Assembly (NCBI GenBank): GCA_051453625.1 | Contig: JBOZIK010000001.1 | Span: forward strand, 50,992,255-51,019,803 | From: Welwitschia mirabilis | Lineage: Eukaryota; Gnetophyta; Gnetopsida; Welwitschiales | DNA length: 27,549 bases | Direction of reading: 5' to 3' | Shown here: positions 1 to 10,899 of the stretch, in pieces | How positions within the stretch are numbered: the first letter of the stretch is position 1 | Layout: each line of letters opens with the position of its first letter | The notes under the pieces: model-generated | Databases searched by the model: none | What the model saw: the letters and a program-made list of their open reading frames with translations, nothing else | Told to the model about the DNA's origin: nothing | Position numbers and translations under genes: made by a program

Positions 1-134
1 GTGTACGATAATTGGGTTGATCCCACTATACAAACGTGTATTATGTGCAATAAGACATTTATCTTTTCAGATGTTTCAAGTTAAATTCGATCTTTAGAAT
101 ATTGGAATTAGAAGCACAAATACGCACCGCAACA
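1..134 (+). repeat. 3' end of an Athila/Tat-like LTR (left-truncated by window)
   Basis: The first bases carry a TACGATA...CTATACAAACGTG pattern that matches the terminal motif of two better-preserved LTRs in this window (at 2858-2896 and 24857-24892), with similar spacing. It is followed by GCACCGCAACA ending at 134, like GCAACA ending at 2968 and ACCAACA ending at 24957. I infer that this is the last ~130 bp of a related LTR. No primer-binding site follows it, so it is more likely a 3' or solo LTR, or a badly decayed 5' LTR. The evidence is by-eye similarity only. Confidence 0.4.
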
Positions 135-1271
135 ATCTTTTTACACATCATAATTAGAACCTGATCATTTGATAATTCTCTAGTTATCTTTTTATTTTCA
201 CTCTTAAGTTTTTTTTATAAGGGTTATTTTTGTTTTCCTCACTATCACTTGATGCATTTCTTTCATCTTGATTGATGTGATCTTTTTGTTTTATACTAAT
301 GTTTTTTTGGATGATTTTGTAGTTTCACTTACATCCACTTGCAGATTTTGAACACTCATGGATTCTAGGACAAATTGAAGGAATACTTCTGAGGCGTTGC
401 TTCCTTCTATTATGTCCATTCTTATGTCTCATAAGCTTCTTTCACCATGATCCTGGTTTTCTAAACATTCCTTTACTTTTTCCCATCTTTCTATTTTTGT
501 TGCTACTTTTCCACTAATTTCTTGCTATTAAATCTTTATAAAAATTTTATAATCTATCCAAACAACTTATTTTGATTTCTGCTATCTCACGTATGTCGTC
601 CCCACAACAGAGGGAACGATAGTCATATTTTTTTCCTTTGTGCAATCAGGGATGTCTTGCTTTTCCTGTGGGGGCAATAGGATATCTCTTCGAGCTTTCT
701 TTTGAGATATCAAGCAAAAATTTATCATTTTTAAATTTTAAAGAATTAATTTGATACTTTATGATACATATTTCTTATGAGTTATTTAGAGGTGATTTCA
801 TGTTACTTGAATACATTTCATGATTTATTAAGCAAGAGCATAAAGCATGCTCACTAATTTTCCCATAGCTATGTTTTAGATCATTTCAAGGAGAAAAGAA
901 TGTCATGATTACTCCTATAATTTGCCCTTATAAAAAACATTGATGCATTATTATTTGAGATTATTACTACTTAAGCTTACACATTAGTTTTTTAGTTTAT
1001 GCATATACATTATCATTTTTCTAAATTATTACTATTACATTCTATGATTTGTTTATGTGTATGACATTTATTTGGTCTATTATGATGTATTTACATAAGG
1101 GGATTATGACTAAAATTGTAATTGTATCAATGAATTTTTGTCATCTATTCCTACATGATAAATAGAACTTAAATTTCATTTCTTTAGTTGATGATTATCT
1201 TAGTCAAATTAGCTCGCAATCTAGTCAATCACCTACTTTTTGAGGGACTGACAAGGTTAAGTATGGGGTTA
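135..1271 (+). other. Non-coding retrotransposon 3' region ending in a polypurine-tract-like motif
   Basis: No coding region is recognisable here. The right end, about 1242-1268, reads as a purine-rich stretch (GAGGGACTGACAAGG, then TAAGTATGGGG) directly before a TG-starting LTR. This is where Athila/Tat elements carry their plus-strand priming polypurine tract. A copy of the dyad motif found in the LTRs (GTCGTCCCC...GAGGGAACGA, about 593-620) lies inside, hinting that older LTR pieces are buried here. I interpret the stretch as the 3' untranslated part of a decayed element; its left boundary is not defined. Confidence 0.33.
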
Positions 1272-1964
1272 TGTTACGATGCTAATTTGTAGGAATTTGA
1301 TGGTGTATTTAGAATACTTTTGTAAGAAATTTATACAGGTTTAGATGCAATTTTGTTGATTATAGAGAAATGATAGAATGATCATGAAAATATGTAATTC
1401 TTAGCATAATTGGAGGAAATTCAGGCATGTTCTGATACTTAGCATATTGAAGGAGGATTAAGAATGAAGAAGGCTAATTTACTTTACTTGAGGAGCTTGG
1501 GAGAGGTATTGTCCCCACTATCATCCCATGACATAGGGGATGACAAAACCACTACCCAACATGAGCGATACATGGATAGCACATGCACATGGGGTGTCAG
1601 TGGTGTCATCCCCATTGTCATCTCCACAACAGATAGGATGATAACCTTAATCATATGGACAAAGGATGTAGGGCTGACAGCAGCACATGGAGCAGATGGT
1701 GGTAAGGCATCGCTCCCTCAGTTATCTGGATGACATGCAGGATGACGGCATCAGTAACATGCATGCATAACCCACAGGACTAACAGCATCACATGGGTAC
1801 ACAACCCTATTGGGTAAGGTGGCATCATCCCCTATACCATCCCCATGATAGGAGGGACAACAACCATTTTTATATATTCACAATAAATATTATTGTAAAT
1901 GGGGTCAAGCGACTCATGTGGGCTGTTAGTTCATTAATGTCTAGGTTACAGTTCATTGTAAAAC

Positions 1965-1972
1965 TATAAATA
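1965..1972 (+). promoter_or_regulatory. TATA box of the LTR promoter
   Basis: TATAAATA lies in ACTATAAATACCC, a textbook plant TATA context, followed by the pyrimidine-rich CCTTTCCTCCTTTACTTC. In an LTR this would mark the U3/R boundary, with transcription starting about 30 bp downstream, near 2000. The role is inferred from motif and position; the element is too decayed to assume activity. Confidence 0.45.
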
Positions 1973-2171
1973 CCCTTTCCTCCTTTACTTCTAAACTATC
2001 TTGTGTCTTGATATGCTTGTAACAGAAGCTTGAAGATAAGAGGTCCATCCAATGGATGCAAAAAGTGGTTTCCTTAGTGTTAGGCTAAGTCTCTTCCATT
2101 GAGATGCTATTATTCTATTGTAAGTGGATGTAAAGATCTTTAAATCAATACAAATAATCTAATCATTCCAA

Positions 2172-2271
2172 NNNNNNNNNNNNNNNNNNNNNNNNNNNNN
2201 NNNNNNNNNNNNNNNNNNNNNNNNNNNNNNNNNNNNNNNNNNNNNNNNNNNNNNNNNNNNNNNNNNNNNNN
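2172..2271. other. Assembly gap, 100 N
   Basis: Exactly 100 undetermined bases inside the LTR. A round 100 is normally a placeholder for unknown length. The two flanks show no obvious overlap. Confidence 0.95.
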
Positions 2272-2537
2272 TGTGAATTTCCCTGATGGTTTAATTTGGT
2301 TATAGTTAAATCACAGTCCTCTGATGTATTTAGATCATGAGGGCAACCTTTGTTAAGGTTAACCTTGGTTAGTAGCAGGTATGCATATTGCATATTCTAC
2401 TTAATAGATCTCATAGTTTATGTTAATTAAGAATTATTAGGTACTCTTCTTAATTGGTATTAATTATAATAAAGATAGTCTTTATGACAGAAAGGCTAGA
2501 AGCTAGTCCTTGTGATAAAAGAATTAGGAACCAAGTG

Positions 2538-2757
2538 AATTCGTTTTATTTCCACTTCCATTCACTTGCATTTCATTTTTATTCATCTTGCAATACANNN
2601 NNNNNNNNNNNNNNNNNNNNNNNNNNNNNNNNNNNNNNNNNNNNNNNNNNNNNNNNNNNNNNNNNNNNNNNNNNNNNNNNNNNNNNNNNNNNNNNNNAAT
2701 TCGTTTTATTTCCACTTCCATTCACTTGCATTTCATTTTTATTCATCTTGCATTACA
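2538..2757. repeat. 60-bp direct repeat flanking a 100-N gap (probable assembly artefact)
   Basis: Bases 2538-2597 recur almost exactly at 2698-2757, with only one mismatch seen near the right end (CAATACA versus CATTACA). The 100-N gap at 2598-2697 lies exactly between the two copies. This is the pattern left when two contig ends that overlap are joined with a spacer instead of merged. The duplication is probably not real; a true tandem repeat that collapsed the assembly is the alternative. Confidence 0.8.
2598..2697. other. Assembly gap, 100 N
   Basis: A placeholder gap between the two copies of the 60-bp repeat described at 2538-2757. Open frames reported across it are meaningless. Confidence 0.95.
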
Positions 2758-2968
2758 TTTAATTTATTATTTACTTTCAGTTAGTAAAAGATAAAAGACC
2801 AAAAATTACCTCTGGAAATAAATTCTTTAATTCTGAGCCTAGCGCCTTCATTGGGATTACGACATTCGGGTAAACTCCTGTCTATACTAGCATGTGTTTT
2901 TTTGTAAGGTATATAATTTATAGGTTTACCTAAAGAACTTCAGGATTACATAAATTCACATCGCAACA

Positions 2969-5900
2969 CTTGTTTTGGAAAAATCGAACCTATGCATATT
3001 TTATCATAAAAGATATCCGCAACAAATACTTGCATTATTTTATATAATGTATCATGATACTACTAAGCCAATATAGTAAATATTTCATAGTGAACTTCCT
3101 TATAGAAGTAGACATCTTTTAAAATCCTTTTAAATCCTACATTAGAGCCTCATACTTATGTTCATCTTATGGTAGGTGATTGAAATAAGGAATAATGAGA
3201 TAAAAATAAGAACTTGTATTTTCTACTAGAAAACCTATACACTTTTCTCTTTTTCTATGACTTTATTCCCTATTTATGCCATGAATGATGGCACTCCCTT
3301 AATGTTTTTCCTTTTTTATGAAAATAATTTTTATTTTATAAAGTAATTTCTTTTCTTTTAGTTTTTAGTATAAATTACTAGCTCTTTTCTATGTACATAT
3401 TAAAAATAATATTTTNNNNNNNNNNNNNNNTCTCTAATACTAATTATGGTTATATAATCTTTGATTATTTAAGAATCATATTTAGTATGTATTTATTAAT
3501 AAAATGATATGATAATGAAATAAAGTGAATGCATAATTAAAAGTAAATTATAAAGAATATAGAACGAAAATGCATTTTCTTAATTAGTTTCAAAAACTCT
3601 TTACCCCATCCTCCTTCCTCCCTTGATTTCCCCTCTCTCCCCTTTCTCATTTCAATGATGAAGTGACATTTTTTATGAGGATGGTCTATTTTGAGAGACT
3701 ATCCAAGAAGTTTTACTTTCTAAGTCTTTTTTTTAAGATCATTTTATGATTAGGCTAGGTTTTTCATTAATCGTAATCAACTTATTCATTTTATGTGTCT
3801 TAACTAAACCATTCTTTTAACTTTGACTAACGGTTGTATTTACATCTATTTTGTAATGTTCATATTTCTTTAATGGATAGTTGTAAATTCTTACATCATC
3901 AATAAGTATTTTAACATTTATATTAACTCATTTTAACTCATAATAATATGTTTACACATTAATAAAAGGGTATTATTCATAATTTATTAGTCATGCCTTC
4001 ATAATATGTTTCATTCCATGTGATAACCATAAACAATAATATGTTTATAAGATAGCTTTCCACTTGTATAAAACAAGTAGAGAAAAATATTTCATCTATC
4101 TAAGCCATTATCTCAGTAATGGAAATCCCAAAAAGTATAGAAGAAAGAGGAAATCTTTGGTTAATACTACTAGAACTATGAAATATCACCCTTTCCTTAG
4201 AAATATTATTTATGATTTAAATATATAACTATTTATATAATTTTTTATTAAAAATAATAAAATTTACAAAATTGTAATATTTTATAAGTGATACAAATTT
4301 TATTTCTAATTGCCAAAATCATATCATTGGATAAATCCATTAAAAAAAGTATTTTTATTTAGAGCTTGACTTTTACTAATCAAATGCTTTAAGGTGCTTT
4401 AGAGTAGGACACTATGCTCACCCAAATGAATGACTTAACTAAATTTTTGGATTCACAAATAATTTTATTGACTTATTACATTGATAAATGTTATTTATAT
4501 AATTTAGTAGATATCTAATATTTTAATATTTAACTTATTTAGATATTAATTAATAAAATGCATATCATATTTGTTAATAAGGCTTAGGTCTTTCACTAAG
4601 TACTTTGTTAATCATATAATATTACATTATGGAAATTATTTAAAGTAATTGTAATCATATTAAAAAACTATTTATTCTAATGAATACATACATTTTTAAA
4701 TTTGGATTTCATGTCTTTTATTTATTTCTCTTTTTTATAACTCAAAAATATCAATCCTAAATCATATGTGATCATATAATAAGATATAGTATTTCAAAAA
4801 GGATAGGAAGAATATGGAATTTACTTTGTAAAGAGGAAAAATTTATAAGAATTATATGAAAATATATTAGTATTCTTTAGCCTATGCAACTATAAAATAA
4901 AATCATTTAGTATAGTTATATAGGATTTCTATTTTCATGAACTTGAGTTTTACTAATTTAAAAACATTTATACTATTAAAATTTGTTAATAATAAGAGTT
5001 TTAAATATGTTAACTCTTGTAATACCTATAAATGAGGATTCAAAGACTAACATTACAAAGTTGAAAATCATAAAACTAGAAAACCTTAAAGGAATAGATT
5101 ATTATTCAAATGAATAACATGATCCCTTTCAAAGAAACCCATATCTTACAACTTAGTTTCCAATTTTAACTTATCTATATAGAAATTAAAATATTATTAA
5201 GAAGATATAATACCAAATCTTTAAGCTTACAAAATATTAAAATTAAGTCTATAGATATGAAGTTTACTTCTCAAGCTAATTTTTCTTAATATTTTTGTAT
5301 GATAACCAATCATCTAAAACGTAAGGGAGGTGTTTTCTTTTATAACATAATTATTCTAAATATTCCATTATTAACCAAGGAAGAAGATCTTACTCATCCT
5401 ATAGTTTGAATGCACCTAAAGTTCATGATATTTTGGTAATGATGTATAATATCTATGATCCAAGCATTTCATATAAATGGAGTAGTCCTAGACATGACTT
5501 ACATATCATCTTCATAGGTAGTTAAACTATTTTTTTATTTAATTTTCTAGAAACTACTTTGAATAAATTAAAAGGATTTTTGCTACATTAGAATACTCAT
5601 GGATTTATAAGATTTCTTTACCTAAAAATAAATTGAATCTCTTTGATCCTTTATCTTAGCCTTCTAAGAATTATGCCAACTTCTTCACCTAGAAATGAGT
5701 TATAAATTAAGGAAATTCTACTTTTGATTACCTTAATAAAGTGTACCTTTTATCTTATAGTTTTTTAAAGTTTTCAACCCCTTTAGATTCATTGAATTTA
5801 TTTATCTGACCACTTCCATCCTTTTATTCTCAATTAGTCTTGATCAGTTTAAATGAATTATTAAAGAAATATCTTATTGTATTTTAAAGAATTCTTGTCT

Positions 5901-7384
5901 TACTACTAAAAAGGAAAATTATCTTTTGACCACTATTTTGAACATGTCTAATGCTTTTATACATATTTTTATGCAAGATAATCATATCAATTACAAAATA
6001 TGTTATAGTACATTAGTTGATTATGGAAGAAAATCATGTTATCCCCTATCTAAGAAATGAATTTATTAGATGTGAACCTTTTAGAGATAGTTAAAAAAAA
6101 ATGTTTTAATCTATTAACTTATAAAAATGATTTAAGGTCTAATCTTCACTATTTACATTAATGCTTTAGTAAATTCATATTTGAAATCATGGGAAGATTT
6201 TCTAAAATCTATATCTTTTTAATTACATCCTTATTATCATTATTTAAAAATTATTATTCATTTAAAAAATTATTCTTAACCTTCTTATTTTCACACTAAT
6301 GTTTCTTCTATTATCTCTAATGGACAATACATTTACAACAAAACTAGCATCTTATAATATTCATACATTTCTTACCAAAGTGTATTTATACTAAAATTTT
6401 TATGTATTTAACCCATAAATGTTATTAAATTATCATATTATTAATGCTAAAAGTACCAAATTTGTTATTAATTATTACTAAAGATATCTATTTTTTATTT
6501 ATTAAAATGGTTATTGAAAAGGACTAACATTTGATATTCTAGTTATAATTCATTTTAAGATACTTTCACTCTATTAGAGATAAAATAAATAAAGAGATTA
6601 CTGCTACCATGTAAACTACTAGTTTCAATAATATTTTGAAGTTAAGTAAATTCTATAAAGGAGCACAAGTTGATTAGATGCTTTGTTAATGAATTAAACT
6701 TACAACCTATTATTAAACTGGCCTATGAATACTAAGACCCATGTATCTATACCATATTACCCAAAGAAATATAGTTCTACCCATCTATTAGTAACTATAA
6801 TGAATCAATTGATATTTTCAAAACTAGGAAGAGACATAAAATCATAGCTTTCCTTACAAATTAATCTTACTTTATCAATCATTTATCACTTAGTAATGGA
6901 TTTTATATTACATCATTATTAGAGTTCTATTCATCATCCTCCATTACAACTCTACCATTTAGGTCTAGAATTCCAATGGCTATAATGAGGGTTATCCTAT
7001 CGTGAGGTTCTTAGCCCCATTTTCACTTCCTCAGGTATGAAGGAATGAATGAGTTATGTGGATATTATTATACCTCATTCTTTATCTTTGATTTGGTATT
7101 ATTTATAGTAGTTTTAGCATTCATGAATGCACTTCAATTTGTGATTGGATTTTCATTAGCTTTTCATCTCTAATTTAAATAAGATTACTAGTTATGTAAT
7201 AATAATTTTTTAAATTTATGATCTTGTATTAGATTTGCTCCCTCATTATTTAATAGATTTTAGATGATCAATATCTCAATAGATAATACTTTTCATTCTA
7301 TCTTAGTATTTTGTTATATTTATTTATAATATGTAATATTTTCTTCACTTGTATTTTGTTACATTTCAAATTCATAGTCAATAA
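2969..7384. other. Long AT-rich intergenic stretch without recognisable genes
   Basis: About 4.4 kb of very AT-rich sequence. There is no long open frame on either strand, no recognisable protein motif, no RNA gene and no clear terminal repeats. Short A/T runs and many in-frame stops suggest extremely old, mutated transposon DNA, but I could not tie any part to a family. It includes a 15-N gap at 3416-3430. Confidence 0.6.
3416..3430. other. Short assembly gap, 15 N
   Basis: Fifteen undetermined bases inside AT-rich DNA. The short non-round length suggests a sized or scaffold-estimated gap, unlike the 100-N placeholders elsewhere. Confidence 0.9.
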
Positions 7385-7830
7385 TTTATCACTTAATTGA
7401 GGTTTTCAAACAATGTGAAAGAGAAATCCTACAACTTATAGAGTGTATTTGGATAAATTTTAGTTCAAAAAAATATATTTATTAGATGTGGATCAATTAG
7501 ATTTTTGTTAGGTTGATTGGTCATTCAAGTTTTGTAACCAAGGTTAAGAGGATTAATTGGCATAGATTTAAATCAAGTGAATATTCAATAATTCATATTA
7601 GAAGAAGGATGATCAACTAGCCTTCACATGGGACTAGCTAAAGAGGTTTAACTAAAATTTTAGATCATTGACTAGGCAAATAATGGTCGATCTCAAAGGA
7701 TAATTTAAATGAAGGTTATTTAAAAATTTAAAGAAATCAATCAAACCTTTGTTACATAGTGCTAGTTTGAATAATTAACTTCTACTTAATGTGCCATATT
7801 TTAAAAAGACTACTTGGTTCAGTTTAGAGG
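7385..7830. repeat. Diverged direct repeat, copy A (candidate LTR)
   Basis: The stretch from CACTTAATTGAGGTTTTC to about GGTTCAGTTTA can be aligned by eye with 9005-9466. Matching blocks in the same order include CAAACAATGTGAAAG with CAAATAATATGAAAA, CCTACAACTTATAGAG with CCTATAATTTACAAAG, AGAAGAAGGATGATCAACTAG with ATAAGAAGGATAATTAATTAG, and AATCAATCAAACCTTTGTTACAT with AGTTAATCAGACCTATTTTACAT. Many differences and a few indels separate them. They could be LTRs of an old small element, but I found no primer site or polypurine tract, so this stays a candidate. Confidence 0.45.
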
Positions 7831-8164
7831 GCAATTTATCTTTTTGTTTAGGAAAGAAATGTCCATAAAAATGTTATGTGAAAAAAAACTATTTCATGAG
7901 CCGATAACATTTTAGCAAAGTAGCATAACCTAGACTTAAGAATTGTGCATATAATAATCATGTATAATATTTTTCCAAAATTAAAATATTGTAATGAGGT
8001 AATACAATTTTCTACGTATTTTTTATATTAGTTTGAAAACCAAAAATTAGTTAAACATGATAAGAATAATTTTTAAAAATATAATATGTCACCTTAATTC
8101 CTTTTGTATCTCTTCTCTTTCTCGTGATGATATTACTTCAAAGTGATATATTAAATATGAGGTA

Positions 8165-8374
8165 ATGCTCGATGACATGGAAGAAAAATCAAAATTAATC
8201 TCAACCCTTAATAATGCAGCTATCAAAATAATGCATTTGTTTAATGAACATTCTTCTTATATAAGTTCATTCAAAGGAAAAGGAAATGTAAATGATGCAT
8301 CTTCTAACATTGTATATTTAACTAAATTAATGGATAACATGGAGAAAAACATGTTTACTTATGACATTTACTAG
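8165..8374 (+). CDS. Unrecognised small open frame, 69 codons
   Basis: An ATG-to-stop frame of 69 residues between the two diverged direct repeats. The product would be hydrophilic, begins MLDDMEEKSK and shows no motif I know. There is no promoter, splice or neighbour context to support a gene. It is somewhat longer than chance frames in such AT-rich DNA, so it may be a scrap of the element bounded by the repeats, or simply random. Confidence 0.12.
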   Translation: MLDDMEEKSKLISTLNNAAIKIMHLFNEHSSYISSFKGKGNVNDASSNIVYLTKLMDNMEKNMFTYDIY

Positions 8375-9004
8375 TAATTTTAAATCTTATGATCAATTAA
8401 TCACTAGTAATATTCATAGAGATGATGTTCACATGCCCATATATTTAGAATTTTCTCTAGACATGATGATGATGACATGAAGAGTTACTTCTAATTCCTT
8501 TCTTATTCTTCTATTTATAAGTATCCATAACTCTCATTTTGTGTTATTGTGTTCTATGTTTAAACATATCCTATTCTATCATATTTAGTAACCTGTCATC
8601 ATCTCCTACATCTCTAACTAAGTTATCAATTAAGAACTTTCAATATTATACATATGATTTAATGATTTACATTTCTATTGTTTTGATAAAATATTATATA
8701 ATAGGATTATTTTATTATGGTATCTTATGTTACATTTTTTCTTACATTAGTCTTGTTTCTTTTTCATTTCACTTAAATTTATTTGAAAAAAACTCATGAA
8801 AAAAAGGGAGAGAGAATGATTTGAGAATGTAACAAGTTAAAAACCTATCTTATAATGGATCAATTTTTTATTTGATGCCTTAAGCTTTTAAATGCCTTAA
8901 AGAGCCTTTAAAATTTAAGATTTTAAGGAGAGAAAAATGTAAAAATTTATTCATTTTTATCTTATCATGAGTTTTATGATTATTTACAATAGCATAAGAC
9001 CATT

Positions 9005-9466
9005 AACACTTAGTGTATTTCAAGTTTCCAAATAATATGAAAAGTGGTGCCTATAATTTACAAAGCATAATTTAGACAAGTCTTCATTAAAGAAGCAAGA
9101 TCTATAAGATGAGGGATTAACTAGACCTTTGACAAGTTGATTAACTATTTATATTGATTAACTATTTATATTTTATATTTTAGATGAGGATGGGCTAACC
9201 TAAATTCAAGTGGTTTAACAATTTAAAAATTTAGGTTATAAGAAGGATAATTAATTAGTGCTTTTTTTGGGGGGCCATCCCTAGGAATTAATTGATATTT
9301 AGGTAGTCTACCTCCTTGAAAATAATATATTTTAAAAGCCAATTTAAATATGAATTAACTAAGAGCCTAAGAAGTTAATCAGACCTATTTTACATGGGAT
9401 TAATTTAAACATTTAATTTTTTACTCAAATTTTAGTTAAAACTGGAAACTTGTGGTTTTACTTACA
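9005..9466. repeat. Diverged direct repeat, copy B (candidate LTR)
   Basis: The partner of the repeat at 7385-7830, in the same orientation about 1.62 kb downstream. It carries an extra G-rich insert (TTTTTTTGGGGGGCC, about 9264-9278) and a small internal tandem duplication at 9137-9170. If the two are LTRs, the element would be only ~2.1 kb and non-autonomous. Confidence 0.42.
9137..9170. repeat. Perfect 17-bp tandem duplication
   Basis: TTGATTAACTATTTATA is present twice in a row (9137-9153 and 9154-9170) with no mismatch. This looks like simple replication slippage inside copy B of the direct repeat; it is recent relative to the decay around it. Confidence 0.85.
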
Positions 9467-10134
9467 TACTTCCTATTTCTACTTTCACTCATTTAGTAAC
9501 GATTTTTCCAATTCTTTCTTATAAAAGAAACAATGTAAATATCTTCAATTTACTATTACTATTCTAAATTTATTACACATTTATTATTTCAATGCTAAAT
9601 TTATTCATTTAATTGTAATAAATTATTCTAGTGTACATAGGATTACTTAATCCTTGTAAATAGTTTTTTCCTCTACTTTTTAGTAAGTATAGGAAGGATC
9701 TAATTCATGGTGATAAAGAATTTTTATTAAGACTTAAATCATATGCTACTTTGAAGATTACTAATGTGATTAAGAAGCTTGAGAATATTTGCTACAATTA
9801 GCTAAGAGTGGATTAATCATGGTCAAACAATGATAAAATTTGATGTGTTTATTCTAGTTATTATTATTGCTTAAGTTATATGATTATGTTTGTATAAGGT
9901 TTAGACTTTGTTGATTTAATTTTTTGAATATTATAGTATGTTGTATAAAACCCTATTCAATACTTCTATAAGGTTATAATCCATTTTGAAAGTTACATAT
10001 GATAACTTAGAGGTTTTAAAGACAAAACTAAATATAATGTGGTTTATACATTGAGAAGGATTTATATTTCTTAATATAAGTATTTATAAAATTTTATGTA
10101 AATTTGATATTACTAGTAAATATGAAAATATTGA
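9467..10134. other. AT-rich intergenic stretch, nothing recognised
   Basis: About 670 bp of AT-rich sequence between the diverged repeat and the gypsy element. No coding or RNA signal was seen. The five bases directly before the element (ATTGA, 10130-10134) would be its left target-site duplication, but no clear matching copy is found on the right. Confidence 0.5.
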
Positions 10135-10846
10135 TGTAGACATACCCTTTAAAAATAAAAACAAAGAGTGTGATTTAATTAGTGATCTGTTTTCAATAGT
10201 TATAGTGTTCTTGTGTAGAAAATAAAATCCCCGATGTGTTATCACTATGTACATGTCATGTGTAGTTATTAGCATATTTTAGAGGAAATTTAGATGATAT
10301 GAGTAGGTAAAGTTTAGAGGCCATAAGTGGTAGTGAATAAACTATGTTTAGATACTTTTTTAGTGCAAGGTATAAGAGAATAATATTAGAAGGATTCCTT
10401 TATAATAAGAATTTATCTTAAATCCTTATGAATAATAGGATAAGGAGATAAATTCCTTGAGAGATGACTTGGGAGTTAGAGCTAGGAAGGGGTAAGTAAG
10501 AGATCTTGGAGTTAGGATCTTGAGAGAATATCTTATTAGAAACTAAAGAATATCATTCTCTATTTAAGATCAAGAATAACTTATATTCTATCTTGAAGGC
10601 TATTAAGAATTAAAGTAATAAATCATTGGTAAGGATTTGAAGGACACTGTTGAGAAGAGCTCATTAAATTTTTGTTAATTATTATTCAAGTTTGTCAACA
10701 TTGTAATTTCTATTTTAGTAATTTAAAATGATTTCTTTATTACATGCATTAGTTTTTTCTCTACATATTTCTTCCGTAATTTCTATTCCTCACTAAATAC
10801 ATAATTTCAAAAATATTCTTTGGATCTTCATTGTGTTGTCTCTACA
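10135..10846 (+). repeat. 5' LTR of the gypsy element
   Basis: It starts TGTAGACATA and ends CTCTACA, followed five bases later by the primer site. It aligns by eye along its length with 14135-14855. The best-conserved block is ATTACATGCATTA followed by CTCTACATATTTC (about 10740-10772), matched at 14750-14782. The TATA position of the 3' copy (TATAAATAA) is TATGAATAA here (10427-10435), so this promoter carries a damaging change. Confidence 0.85.
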
Positions 10847-10851
10847 TCCCT

Positions 10852-10863
10852 TGTTATCAAAGT
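10852..10863 (+). other. Primer-binding site, tRNA-iMet type, decayed
   Basis: TGTTATCAAAGT matches the plant gypsy/copia primer site TGGTATCAGAGC at 9 of 12 positions and lies 5 bp after the LTR end, as expected. All three differences are single-base changes. This fixes the right end of the 5' LTR and the element's orientation. Confidence 0.75.
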
Positions 10864-10899
10864 GAGTTTAAGTTTTGTAGAGCTAATATTTATATTTGA

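Larger units (their letters stand above)
1272..2968 (+). mobile_element. Athila/Tat-like LTR (probably 3' LTR), interrupted by two assembly gaps
   Basis: This LTR begins TGTTACGATG just after a G-rich purine tract and ends GCAACA, the TG...CA form expected of LTRs. A second LTR at 23757 starts TGTTGCAATC. Shared internal landmarks support one family: dyad motifs of the CATCCCC...GGGATGA kind near the left side (1521-1866), a TAGTGTTAGGCTAAG-like block (about 2076), and a terminal TTGGGATTACGACATTC plus TCTATACTAGC pair (2851-2890) that is matched at 24850-24892. No primer site follows, so I read it as a 3' LTR. It includes 200 N and a 60-bp duplication beside a gap, so the true length is nearer 1.4 kb. 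Short open frames inside, such as 1464-1733, are not genes. Confidence 0.5.

Noticed and set aside
1464-1733. 89-codon open frame on the + strand
   Set aside because: It lies wholly inside the U3 part of an LTR and spans the dyad motifs; the product has no known motif.
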